Source: Bacteroidales bacterium
Lineage (GTDB): Bacteria > Bacteroidota > Bacteroidia > Bacteroidales > Dysgonomonadaceae
NCBI GenBank assembly: GCA_012841425.1
Contig: DUUR01000001.1
Coordinates: 1 to 6,403 of the forward strand
Reading direction: 5' to 3'
DNA: 6,403 nucleotides
How positions within the stretch are numbered: the first letter of the stretch is position 1; each line of letters opens with the position of its first letter. The translations under genes and the position numbers were made by a program. The notes below the pieces were generated by a model. The model was given only the letters and a program-made list of their open reading frames with translations. It ran no database searches and was not told the origin of the DNA. This document shows, in pieces, positions 1-6,403 of this stretch.

Positions 1-298
1 TATGTCTAAAGTCCTTGAATCTTTTGGCTTTAGGATACATTCCTAGTGCCTCTTTTGTATGGTCTGCACCAAGATCAACATCACACAATGCAACCACATT
101 AACTAGGTCTGTTTTCGCAAATTCCTTTATAACCTCCAATCCTCTGTTTCCGATACCAATATAAGCAAGATTAACTTTTTTATTAGCACCCACTACCCTA
201 TTGTAGCTAGCAGCACTCATTTTAGTAGAGATACCCCCCATGGCAAGTCCTGCCGATGCAAGAGCTGCATTTTTTAAAAAATTTCTTCTAGTTGTCAT
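1..298 (-). CDS. Tat-exported Gfo/Idh/MocA family oxidoreductase, N-terminal part (cut by left window edge)
   Basis: Only the first 99 codons are visible, starting at ATG 298-296; the frame stays open to the left edge. Residues 3-9 read TRRNFLK, a near-perfect twin-arginine motif. A hydrophobic Ala/Gly/Leu stretch (about 11-23) and a small-residue region near 28-31 follow, so the folded protein is probably exported by Tat. From residue 42 a Rossmann fold begins: a beta strand leads into GIGNRG (48-53), the NAD(P)-binding turn, and the second strand ends in VALCDVD (69-75), whose acidic residue D73 would contact the nucleotide ribose. This is the standard N-terminus of Gfo/Idh/MocA dehydrogenases, which usually retain a tightly bound nicotinamide cofactor. 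The substrate cannot be read because the catalytic domain is outside the window. Tat-borne members in Bacteroidota include sugar oxidoreductases and GH109-type glycosidases. It follows the LarA-like gene by 42 bp on the same strand and may be the next operon gene. Confidence 0.88.
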   Translation of the reverse strand, partial: MTTRRNFLKNAALASAGLAMGGISTKMSAASYNRVVGANKKVNLAYIGIGNRGLEVIKEFAKTDLVNVVALCDVDLGADHTKEALGMYPKAKRFKDFRH

Positions 299-340
299 TA
301 TTGTATTTTTTTGACATTTAAGTCTAAGTTCTATTTTAAT

Positions 341-1624
341 CTATTCAAATCTATCTTTATAAGCCCATAAACCAAGTGCTGGGCTCGAAATATAATAGAT
401 TTCCTCTCCATCCGAGAGAATATTAAATCCCTCTTTCAGTTTATCTACATCATACCTTGCTAGCGCTTCATCTAAATCACCCCAGTTAAAACCCACACTC
501 TCAATTTCTTCTTTTGTGAGGCTATCAGCTTCTTTGCCTGGGCAATAGGTTACTGAAAAACGATCTTCAGAAGACCCATGAATAAGATGTGCAGCTGCTC
601 CAAGATTATTTCTTAATTCAGCATCGTTATCAACTGCTTCAAGCGTAGTTGGAGTACCAAAATATCCATATTTCCTTATCAGTCTATCTATCTCCTTATC
701 CTCACCAAATTCTTTCAGTGCTGGAGCCAATACTATTAACTCACCACCATCAGCAATAGCCATTCTAGTCCTATATATAGATTTATTACCTAACCATGTA
801 CTTTTAAACTCGGTGGGGTCTAGCCACACAACCACCTTTTTAAGAGGCTTCTCAACCATTACAAAGTTAACCTCTAAAGACAACTTAGCAGCCAAGTCGA
901 ACACCTCAATATCATCTCCAACATAGAGACCATATATTTGCTGTTCCCCTTTTTCGTTTACTCCTACTACTGTAAGAACGTAAATTATAGGTAGTTCATT
1001 TAAATATTTATCAGAAGCATAATTAAAAACCTTTCTAACTGGAGTATCGGCACGCCCCATCATTCGCTCCATACCATAAACGGCACCTATATAATGACTT
1101 TTGTTTATACCTTCACTTCCCCCTGTACCAACTAGAATGTTTTTATTGTAGTTTGCCATACCTACAACCTCATGAGGTACAACCTGTCCTATAGAAAGAA
1201 TTAAATCGTAGTTTACTTCAACCAGTATTTTATTTACTTGTGCTGGCCAAGTAAAATCTACTTTACCCTCAGAAATCTCACGAACATATTCAGCTGGTAC
1301 CTCTCCAAGTGTAATTACATCATTTCTCCAATCATGATCACGAAACAACTCTCTGGGAGTTTGACCAAACATATGGCTTATCTGTTCATCTGTCATTGGG
1401 GTATGAGTGCCAAGTGCAGGTAGAATATCAGTAAGTTTATCACCATAATATTCCCACGCAATTTCTGTTAGCTCTCCAGCTTTGCTTGGAAGACGGGTAT
1501 AATCAGGTGGAACGGCAATAACCTTTTGCCGTTCACCCAATTTTTCCATAGCTTCATTTAGCCCTCTCTTTAGATCATCTCGAGACAAACTAGTTTGAGG
1601 AGATCCTATCTCGTAATATATCAT
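341..1624 (-). CDS. LarA-like nickel-pincer 2-hydroxyacid racemase/epimerase (DUF2088 family); candidate aldonate C2-epimerase
   Basis: This 427-aa protein has the usual length of lactate racemase LarA. LarA racemises 2-hydroxyacids by hydride transfer through a nickel-pincer nucleotide bound covalently to a lysine. Expected landmarks are visible: PDYTR (40-44, R44 matching LarA R75), GTHTPM (72-77, H74 matching H108), PHEVVGM (150-156, H151 matching H174), K161 in NYNKNILVG (matching pincer-bearing K184) and H177 in NKSHYIG (matching H200). The spacings H151-K161 (10) and K161-H177 (16) equal those I recall for L. plantarum LarA, so the active site looks intact. The C-terminal domain contains YRTRMAIADGGELIVLAP (284-301). 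The usual FSGGRK-like context of the lysine is replaced by MANYNK, which suggests a substrate other than lactate. Its place 13 bp after gnd in a hexuronate operon makes D-mannonate/D-gluconate 2-epimerisation an attractive role; this is inference. No cofactor-synthesis genes (larB, larC, larE) are in the window. Start is ATG 1624-1622, stop TAG. Confidence 0.85.
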   Translation of the reverse strand: MIYYEIGSPQTSLSRDDLKRGLNEAMEKLGERQKVIAVPPDYTRLPSKAGELTEIAWEYYGDKLTDILPALGTHTPMTDEQISHMFGQTPRELFRDHDWRNDVITLGEVPAEYVREISEGKVDFTWPAQVNKILVEVNYDLILSIGQVVPHEVVGMANYNKNILVGTGGSEGINKSHYIGAVYGMERMMGRADTPVRKVFNYASDKYLNELPIIYVLTVVGVNEKGEQQIYGLYVGDDIEVFDLAAKLSLEVNFVMVEKPLKKVVVWLDPTEFKSTWLGNKSIYRTRMAIADGGELIVLAPALKEFGEDKEIDRLIRKYGYFGTPTTLEAVDNDAELRNNLGAAAHLIHGSSEDRFSVTYCPGKEADSLTKEEIESVGFNWGDLDEALARYDVDKLKEGFNILSDGEEIYYISSPALGLWAYKDRFE

Positions 1625-1637
1625 TATTCAATAATAT

Positions 1638-3092
1638 TTAAACATCGTATGTTGATGAAGCTGTGCTTCCCCCGCGGCCAGTCCAGTCTGTATGGAAAAA
1701 CTTTCCACGAGGACTATCAAGCCTTTCATATTGATGTGCACCAAAGTAATCCCTCTGAGCTTGCAGAAGGTTAGCAGGAAGACGATCGCTCCTAAATCCA
1801 TCATAATAAGCTAAAGCAGAAGACAAGGCTGGAACAGGAATTCCATTCATTAATGCTGTTGCACATACCCTACGCCAGCTTTCTTCGGCCAACTGAACAG
1901 CATTAGTGAAGAAAGGATCAAGCAATAGGTTCTCTAACTTTGGATTATTATCAAATGCTTTTTTAATATCCTCAAGGAAACGAGAACGAATAATACATCC
2001 ACCACGCCACATTAAAGCAATTCCTCCGTAGTTCAGATTCCACTTATACTCTTTTGCAGCCTCCATCATTAGGTCATAACCCTGAGCATAAGAAATAATC
2101 TTTGCACCATAAATAGCACTCTCCAAATCCTTAACAAACTGCTCCTTATCGCCTTTAAAGTCGGGCTTCTTACCAACAAGAGTTTTTGAAGCTTTTACTC
2201 TCAGATCTTTCTGCGCCGACAAACATCTTGAAAACACAGATTCACCTATCAAAGTTAATGGTATCCCGAGATCTAAAGCAGTTACAGCTGTCCATTTACC
2301 CGTACCCTTCTGCCCCGCAGTATCTAATATTTTTTCTACTAAAGGCGAACCGTCTTCATCTTTAAATGCAAGAATATCTCTTGTAATTTCAATAAGATAT
2401 GAATCCAAAACTCCTTCGTTCCACTTTTTAAAAATATGATGCTGCTCAAAGGCATCCATTCCCAAAAGATCTTTCATCAAATGATATGCCTCGTTGATAA
2501 TCTGCATATCGCCATATTCGATACCATTATGCACCATCTTAACAAAATGACCAGCACCATTTTCTCCAACCCAGTCACAGCAGGGGACTCCACCATCAAC
2601 TTTTGCTGCAACAGCTTGAAAAATTTCTTTTATATGGGGCCAAGCTTCAGGAGAACCACCTGGCATAAGTGACGGACCAGTTAATGCACCCTCTTCACCT
2701 CCTGATACACCCGACCCTACATAAAGCAGTCCTTTGCTCTCTACATATTCAGTTCTACGAACTGTATCTGGGAAGTGGCTATTACCTCCGTCAATTATTA
2801 TATCTCCTTTTTCAAGTAATGGTATCAGTCTATCAATAAAATCGTCCACTGGCTTACCTGCTTTCACAAGTAACATTACTTTGCGAGGTCTTTCTATAGA
2901 AGCAACAAACTCTTCAAGTGATTGAGCACCGATAAAATTTTTATCCTTGCCTCTACCTCCAATAAAGTCGTTAACCTTCTCTACAGTTCTGTTAAAAACG
3001 GCTACAGTGTAACCTTTGCTCTCCATATTTAGCACAAGGTTTTCGCCCATAACGGCCAACCCAATTAATCCTATATCTGCTTTTTGTTTCAT
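1638..3092 (-). CDS. gnd: 6-phosphogluconate dehydrogenase, decarboxylating
   Basis: The protein is full length at 484 aa (family about 470-485) and should be cytosolic. It oxidatively decarboxylates 6-phosphogluconate to ribulose-5-phosphate and CO2, reducing NADP+. The Rossmann motif GLIGLAVMGENLVLN is at 8-22, and NRT at 34-36 is the typical NADP-selecting segment. The substrate site shows GVSGGEEGA (128-136), KMVHNGIEYGD (185-195) with catalytic K185 and E192, and GQKGTGKWT (260-268). The C-terminal tail supplies R447 and H453 in the QRDYFGAHQYER segment, which reach into the partner subunit of the dimer, so it looks fully active. It starts at ATG 3092-3090, 12 bp after the kinase stop, and ends 13 bp before the LarA-like gene. 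No zwf or pgl is adjacent; it sits instead inside a hexuronate operon. That suggests it receives 6-phosphogluconate made from uronate-derived gluconate, unless it is simply the housekeeping copy. Confidence 0.97.
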   Translation of the reverse strand: MKQKADIGLIGLAVMGENLVLNMESKGYTVAVFNRTVEKVNDFIGGRGKDKNFIGAQSLEEFVASIERPRKVMLLVKAGKPVDDFIDRLIPLLEKGDIIIDGGNSHFPDTVRRTEYVESKGLLYVGSGVSGGEEGALTGPSLMPGGSPEAWPHIKEIFQAVAAKVDGGVPCCDWVGENGAGHFVKMVHNGIEYGDMQIINEAYHLMKDLLGMDAFEQHHIFKKWNEGVLDSYLIEITRDILAFKDEDGSPLVEKILDTAGQKGTGKWTAVTALDLGIPLTLIGESVFSRCLSAQKDLRVKASKTLVGKKPDFKGDKEQFVKDLESAIYGAKIISYAQGYDLMMEAAKEYKWNLNYGGIALMWRGGCIIRSRFLEDIKKAFDNNPKLENLLLDPFFTNAVQLAEESWRRVCATALMNGIPVPALSSALAYYDGFRSDRLPANLLQAQRDYFGAHQYERLDSPRGKFFHTDWTGRGGSTASSTYDV

Positions 3093-3104
3093 AATATGTT
3101 TATT

Positions 3105-4184
3105 TTATCTCTTAACTCTTGCATTACCTTCCCAAATGCTCCAAATCACATCTTCATCGGCAGGTTGGGCATAATCTGTAAGGAAAGTTGTAGCGAGTGC
3201 TCCACTTGCCCATGCAAATTTAATCCATTTTTCAGAATCCATACTACTTAATATGCTATAAAGCAGTCCACCTACAAATCCATCACCACCTCCAATACGG
3301 TCAATTACATTAATTGTCCTAAGTGGCGCTTCGTGCCATGTTTCATTTTCATAAACAATTGCTCCCCAGAGATGTTCATTAGCACTAATTACCTCACGAA
3401 GGGTGTTTGCAAAGACCGAAACATTTGGAAAAGCTTTACTTGCATTTAAAATCATACCCTTAAAAGCTTCAATAGTATCCTCAATATTTTCACCCCCTGC
3501 GGCAGGTCCTTCTACTCCTAAACAAAGCTGATAATCCTCTTCATTTCCAATAAGAATATCAGATAAAGATGCAATTTCGGTAAATGCCGCTCTAAGCTCC
3601 TCTTCTCTACCTTTCCAAAAAGTAGCTCTATGGTTTAGATCGAACGAGATGAGAGTTCCATTATTCTTAGCAAAGCGAGCAATCTCCAAGCAAAAATTAC
3701 TAGCTTCAGGAGACAACGCTGCAATTAATCCTGATAGATGAACAATCTGAACTCCCTCTTTCACAAATATGCGCTCTAAGTCGAAATCCTTAACATTTAA
3801 TATCCTTCCTACTTCGCCAGCACGATCGTTCTGAACTCTAGGACCGCGTAAGCCAAAACCACTATCAGCAATATTAAACTGATGTCTGTATCCCCATGGT
3901 CCTTCCTGAGGCACCTCTGGTCCTTCATACTCCATATTTCGGGCACGTAGATCAGCTTTAATAAACGCAGCAATGGGACTATCTTTCACAAAATTGGTCA
4001 AAACCTTAACAGGTAATCCAAGATATGATGAAATACTTGCTACATTTGACTCGGCACTTGTTGCTTGCATCTGAAACATATTAGTGCTCTGCACGGGTTG
4101 TCCATTAACTGGAGTTATTCTAACCCCCATACTTGTAGGCACAACCAATGAATATTTAAATTCCTTTCTTAACTCAAGTGACAT
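3105..4184 (-). CDS. PfkB (ribokinase) family sugar/sugar-acid kinase, KDG-kinase-like
   Basis: This 359-aa protein has the PfkB fold. SMGVRITP (18-25) matches the KDG-kinase opening GE-x-M-x-R-x-x-P only loosely. SAESNVASISSYLGLPV (43-59) corresponds to the substrate-lid region, where KDG kinases usually have GGAEANVA. NDRAGEV (119-125) parallels the YDRAGSA segment of KDG kinases, and FDLNHRATFW (181-190) parallels their D-x-N-x-R-x-x-x-W strand. GNEEDY (213-218) precedes the nucleotide site, and DRIGGGDGFVGG (295-306) is the second PfkB signature, with D301 as catalytic base and the glycines as anion hole. It should phosphorylate a sugar or sugar acid with ATP in the cytosol. The nearest standard label is 2-dehydro-3-deoxygluconokinase. 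However, the lid has S43 where KDG kinases have glycine, and the neighbours are gnd and a LarA-like epimerase rather than dehydratase and aldolase. Gluconate or mannonate is therefore a real alternative substrate. It lies 21 bp after the SDR stop and 12 bp before gnd. Confidence 0.85.
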   Translation of the reverse strand: MSLELRKEFKYSLVVPTSMGVRITPVNGQPVQSTNMFQMQATSAESNVASISSYLGLPVKVLTNFVKDSPIAAFIKADLRARNMEYEGPEVPQEGPWGYRHQFNIADSGFGLRGPRVQNDRAGEVGRILNVKDFDLERIFVKEGVQIVHLSGLIAALSPEASNFCLEIARFAKNNGTLISFDLNHRATFWKGREEELRAAFTEIASLSDILIGNEEDYQLCLGVEGPAAGGENIEDTIEAFKGMILNASKAFPNVSVFANTLREVISANEHLWGAIVYENETWHEAPLRTINVIDRIGGGDGFVGGLLYSILSSMDSEKWIKFAWASGALATTFLTDYAQPADEDVIWSIWEGNARVKR

Positions 4185-4205
4185 AACTATTTTGTTTACT
4201 TATTA

Positions 4206-5018
4206 TTAAATACTAAAAGAATCAAATCCACCATCAACTATTGCAACAGTACCTGTAACAAACTTTGAGGCATCACTAGCAAGATAATGTAGAGTACCTA
4301 AAAGGTCTTCGGGATTTCCAAAACGACGGAATGGTGTATGCGCAATAATTGTGTTTCCTCTATCGGTATATGATCCATCGCTATTAGTTAATAAAGTTCT
4401 ATTCTGCTCTGTTATAAAGAAACCCGGACAAATTGCATTTACCCTGAATTCTTCACCAAACTTAGTAGCAAGTTCACCTGCCATATACTTTGTAAAGTTA
4501 GACACTGCTGCTTTTGCTGCTCCATAACCTGCAACTCTTGTTAGTGGACGAATAGCAGAGGCTGAAGTAATATTTATAATATTTCCTTTTTTATCATCAA
4601 CCATATATTTAGCAAAAACAATACTAGGTATCACTGTACCCATAAGATTAAGATCAACCACTTTCCGGAAGTCATCTATCTTTAGATCAAAAACAGTGTT
4701 CTTTGGTCCTATGGTTGCACCTGGCATATTACCACCAGCACCATTTATTAGAACATCTATCTTACCATATTTGGCAACTATATCCTCTGCATTTTTTTTC
4801 AAAACCTCTTCATCAGCCACGTCTGTTTGTAAAAACATTGCATCCCCACCGTTGGCCTTCACCTTTTCTATTAGAGTATTACCCTTCTCTTCGTTTCTGG
4901 CAAGAACTGCCACCTTTGCGCCATGAGCAGCTAGATATTCAACCATAGATGCACCAAGAACTCCTGTGCCACCTGTGATTACAACTACTCTGTCTTTGAT
5001 ATCAAATAATTTGTACAT
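4206..5018 (-). CDS. uxuB: SDR-family D-fructuronate reductase / D-mannonate oxidoreductase
   Basis: This is a classical short-chain dehydrogenase of 270 aa. It shows TGGTGVLG (15-22), the cofactor glycine turn; NGAGGNMPGAT (92-102), an extended NNAG-type motif; N124; S152 or S154; and the Y165-x3-K169 catalytic pair, followed by CPGFFITEQNR (197-207). The GAGGN and PGFF-TEQNR segments resemble the SDR oxidoreductases found in uronate operons, such as Bacillus subtilis YjmF (named UxuB). These replace the larger mannitol-dehydrogenase-type UxuB of E. coli. Proposed reaction: D-fructuronate + NAD(P)H to D-mannonate, taking the product of the upstream UxaC. The second beta strand ends in A40-R41 rather than an acidic residue, which favours NADP(H). 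Other SDR roles, such as KduD-like KDG 5-dehydrogenase or tagaturonate reduction, are possible but less consistent with the motifs. The start is ATG 5018-5016, preceded by an A/T-rich leader without a Shine-Dalgarno sequence. Confidence 0.82.
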   Translation of the reverse strand: MYKLFDIKDRVVVITGGTGVLGASMVEYLAAHGAKVAVLARNEEKGNTLIEKVKANGGDAMFLQTDVADEEVLKKNAEDIVAKYGKIDVLINGAGGNMPGATIGPKNTVFDLKIDDFRKVVDLNLMGTVIPSIVFAKYMVDDKKGNIINITSASAIRPLTRVAGYGAAKAAVSNFTKYMAGELATKFGEEFRVNAICPGFFITEQNRTLLTNSDGSYTDRGNTIIAHTPFRRFGNPEDLLGTLHYLASDASKFVTGTVAIVDGGFDSFSI

Positions 5019-5042
5019 AATAATTTATTTAATCAGTTTTTG

Positions 5043-5050
5043 TAAATATA
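5043..5050 (-). promoter_or_regulatory. Weak candidate Bacteroidota -7 element before the SDR gene
   Basis: The 54-bp gap between uxaC and the SDR gene is the longest in the window. Read on the minus strand it contains TATATTTA, one mismatch from the Bacteroidota -7 consensus TAnnTTTG, 24 bp before the SDR start. No TTTG-like -33 element is seen at the expected distance upstream, and such A/T-rich matches are common by chance. It is listed only as the best internal-promoter candidate. Confidence 0.12.
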
Positions 5051-5072
5051 GATTTCGATTATTTATATTGTA

Positions 5073-6403
5073 TTAGAAATTAAAATACTCTTTAGCATTG
5101 CGATAGCAAATATTCTCTATCATCTTTCCAAGAAAATCGAGTTCAGAAACAGGAAGAAGTCCTTCTTCTACATCATTACCAATTAGATTACATAAAATTC
5201 TCCTAAAATACTCATGACGAGGGTAAGATACAAAACTACGAGAGTCGGTTAGCATACCAACAAATCTACTTAATAAACCCTGTGATGAAAGAACATTCAT
5301 CTGATCCTCCATTCCATTTTTTTGATCAAGGAACCACCAGCCAGAGCCAAATTGCATTTTGCCTGGAACTGTACCATCCTGAAAATTGGCAATCATAGAT
5401 GCCACTAGATAGTTATCATTTGGATTCAGATTATAAATAATTGATTTTGCCAGCTTGTTTTCAACCTCCAGATTATTAAAGAAACGAGACATATTCTTTG
5501 CAACATCAGAAACATCATTTATTGAGTCATAGCCAGTATCAACACCTAGCTTATTTAACATTCTCGTATTATTGTTTCTAATTGCACCATAATGAAATTG
5601 TTGTACCCACTCTTTACTATGATTTAGTAAAGCATTATCATGCAACATTTTTGATTTAAATTTCAAAACTTCTTCATCTGTAAGATTCTCTTTTCTATTA
5701 TATATCTTATCAAATATCTCCGACACTTCATCATTGGTATATGGTGTTGAGAAAAAATTATCTATTCCATGATCTGCAAGTTTGCAACCATTAGCTTCAA
5801 AATAATCATGTCTCTTAGATATCGCTAATGAATACTCATCAATATTTGTTATACCTATACCAGTTATATTGCTTAATTTATCTACGTATGCTCTAAAATT
5901 ATCACCATTTTCAACAGCCATCGACTTATCTGGGCGCCATGTTGGTAACACTTTCACTTCAAATCCACTCTCCTTAATCTGCTTATGATATTCAAGCGAA
6001 TCCAAAGGGTCGTCTGTAGTACAAACAACCTCAACATTAAATTTCTTCATTAAACCTCTTGCCGAATATTCGGGCATTTGCAACATTTCATTTGCCTTAT
6101 TATAAATTTCAAGAGCAGTATCTGGTGTAAGTAAATCATCAATACCAAAAACCCTTTTTAATTCTAGATGTGTCCAGTGGTACATTGGGTTTCTCATTGT
6201 ATAAGGAACAGTTGCAGCCCATTTCTCAAACTTCTCCCAATCAGTAGCCTCACCTGTTATATACTTCTCACTTATCCCATTAGCCCTAAGCAGTCTCCAT
6301 TTATAATGATCCCCTCCAAGCCAAAGCTCAGTAATTGTTCTGAATTTATGGTCTTCTGCAATCTCTTTAGGCTCCAAATGACAATGATAATCTATAATTG
6401 GCA
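5073..6403 (-). CDS. uxaC: Glucuronate (uronate) isomerase, 5' end cut by right window edge
   Basis: 442 codons are visible (P1 at 6401-6399); about 25-30 N-terminal residues are missing compared with the 470-aa E. coli enzyme. A TTG at 6377-6375 could be taken as a start, but it is an internal leucine codon. The frame stays open upstream and encodes PIIDYHCHLEPKEIAED, the classical UxaC N-terminal block with metal-ligand candidates H6 and H8. Further family blocks (numbered from P1) are HYKW (32-35), TDDP (129-132), ADHG (209-212), WVQQFHYGAIRNNN (265-278), GSGWWF (352-357), LTDSRSF (384-390, with D386 a likely active-site acid) and HEYFRR (396-401). It belongs to the amidohydrolase superfamily and interconverts D-glucuronate with D-fructuronate, and D-galacturonate with D-tagaturonate, in the cytosol. 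It is the first gene visible of the operon and supplies the substrate for the SDR reductase 54 bp downstream. The C-terminus ends normally in EYFNF with TAA. Confidence 0.97.
   Translation of the reverse strand, partial: PIIDYHCHLEPKEIAEDHKFRTITELWLGGDHYKWRLLRANGISEKYITGEATDWEKFEKWAATVPYTMRNPMYHWTHLELKRVFGIDDLLTPDTALEIYNKANEMLQMPEYSARGLMKKFNVEVVCTTDDPLDSLEYHKQIKESGFEVKVLPTWRPDKSMAVENGDNFRAYVDKLSNITGIGITNIDEYSLAISKRHDYFEANGCKLADHGIDNFFSTPYTNDEVSEIFDKIYNRKENLTDEEVLKFKSKMLHDNALLNHSKEWVQQFHYGAIRNNNTRMLNKLGVDTGYDSINDVSDVAKNMSRFFNNLEVENKLAKSIIYNLNPNDNYLVASMIANFQDGTVPGKMQFGSGWWFLDQKNGMEDQMNVLSSQGLLSRFVGMLTDSRSFVSYPRHEYFRRILCNLIGNDVEEGLLPVSELDFLGKMIENICYRNAKEYFNF

Larger units (their letters stand above)
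1..6403 (-). other. Apparent hexuronate-catabolism operon, both ends outside the window
   Basis: Six genes share the minus strand with gaps of 54, 21, 12, 13 and 42 bp and no convincing hairpin-plus-T-tract between any of them, which supports one transcription unit. The order is isomerase, reductase, kinase, 6-phosphogluconate dehydrogenase, LarA-like epimerase, exported oxidoreductase. The promoter, and any uronate transporter, regulator, mannonate dehydratase or aldolase, would lie beyond the edges or elsewhere. Leaders before the ATG codons are A/T-rich without a Shine-Dalgarno sequence, as is usual in Bacteroidota. Confidence 0.75.

Noticed and set aside
270..282. Short T and A runs in the Tat signal region as a phase-variable tract
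   Set aside because: The runs are only five to six bases, are explained by Asn-Phe-Leu-Lys-Asn codons, and are too short for typical slippage.
299..340. Possible promoter or terminator between the LarA-like gene and the Gfo/Idh gene
   Set aside because: The A/T-rich 42 bp shows no good TAnnTTTG element and no stem-loop, only a short ACTTAG/ACTTAA direct repeat.
1238..1423. Plus-strand open frame of 61 codons inside the LarA-like gene
   Set aside because: It lies wholly antisense within a well-supported gene, with no recognisable protein motif; a shadow frame.
1510..1534. Inverted repeat GAACGGCA / TGCCGTTC with a 9-base loop
   Set aside because: It lies inside the LarA-like coding region (codons 31-38). 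An 8-bp stem without a following T-tract on the coding strand is weak evidence for a terminator or attenuator, and its bases are explained by conserved coding.
2436..2925. Two plus-strand open frames opposite gnd
   Set aside because: They are antisense to highly conserved Gnd coding sequence and show no domain-like composition.
4696..4948. Two overlapping plus-strand open frames opposite the SDR gene
   Set aside because: They overlap each other in different frames and the conserved SDR cofactor region on the other strand; chance frames.

Overview
All detectable genes lie on the minus strand and run in one direction, from the right edge to the left edge. The DNA is AT-rich (about 35-40% GC by eye). 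Start codons follow A/T-rich leaders without a clear Shine-Dalgarno sequence, and the leftmost gene encodes a Tat-signal-bearing Gfo/Idh/MocA protein. Together these suggest a member of the Bacteroidota, probably an anaerobic, carbohydrate-degrading Bacteroidales. This assignment is inferred from style and protein relatedness; there is no rRNA or marker gene in the window.

Layout in transcription order: (1) uxaC, glucuronate/galacturonate isomerase, 5'-truncated by the right edge (6403-5073); (2) an SDR-type fructuronate reductase / D-mannonate oxidoreductase (5018-4206); (3) a PfkB-family sugar kinase related to KDG kinases (4184-3105); (4) gnd, decarboxylating 6-phosphogluconate dehydrogenase (3092-1638); (5) a LarA-like (DUF2088) protein with the nickel-pincer catalytic residues conserved (1624-341); (6) the first 99 codons of a Tat-exported Gfo/Idh/MocA oxidoreductase (298-1, running off the left edge). 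Gaps are 54, 21, 12, 13 and 42 bp, so this reads as one operon. No terminator, RNA gene, mobile element or CRISPR array was seen, and no gene-free stretch exceeds 54 bp.

The main point of interest is how the genes fit together. The classical Ashwell route takes glucuronate to fructuronate (UxaC), then mannonate (fructuronate reductase), KDG (UxuA dehydratase), KDPG (kinase) and finally pyruvate plus glyceraldehyde-3-P (aldolase). Here neither the dehydratase nor the aldolase is present. Instead there is a LarA-superfamily 2-hydroxyacid racemase/epimerase and a 6-phosphogluconate dehydrogenase. D-mannonate and D-gluconate are C2 epimers, and LarA-type enzymes act on exactly that alpha-hydroxyacid carbon. 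The gene set can therefore be read as a complete alternative path: glucuronate, fructuronate, mannonate, gluconate (LarA-like), 6-phosphogluconate (PfkB kinase), then ribulose-5-phosphate + CO2 (Gnd). This path would be redox-neutral if the reductase uses NADPH. It is an inference from gene content and chemistry, not a demonstrated pathway. The conservative alternative is that uxuA and eda lie elsewhere and the kinase is an ordinary KdgK.
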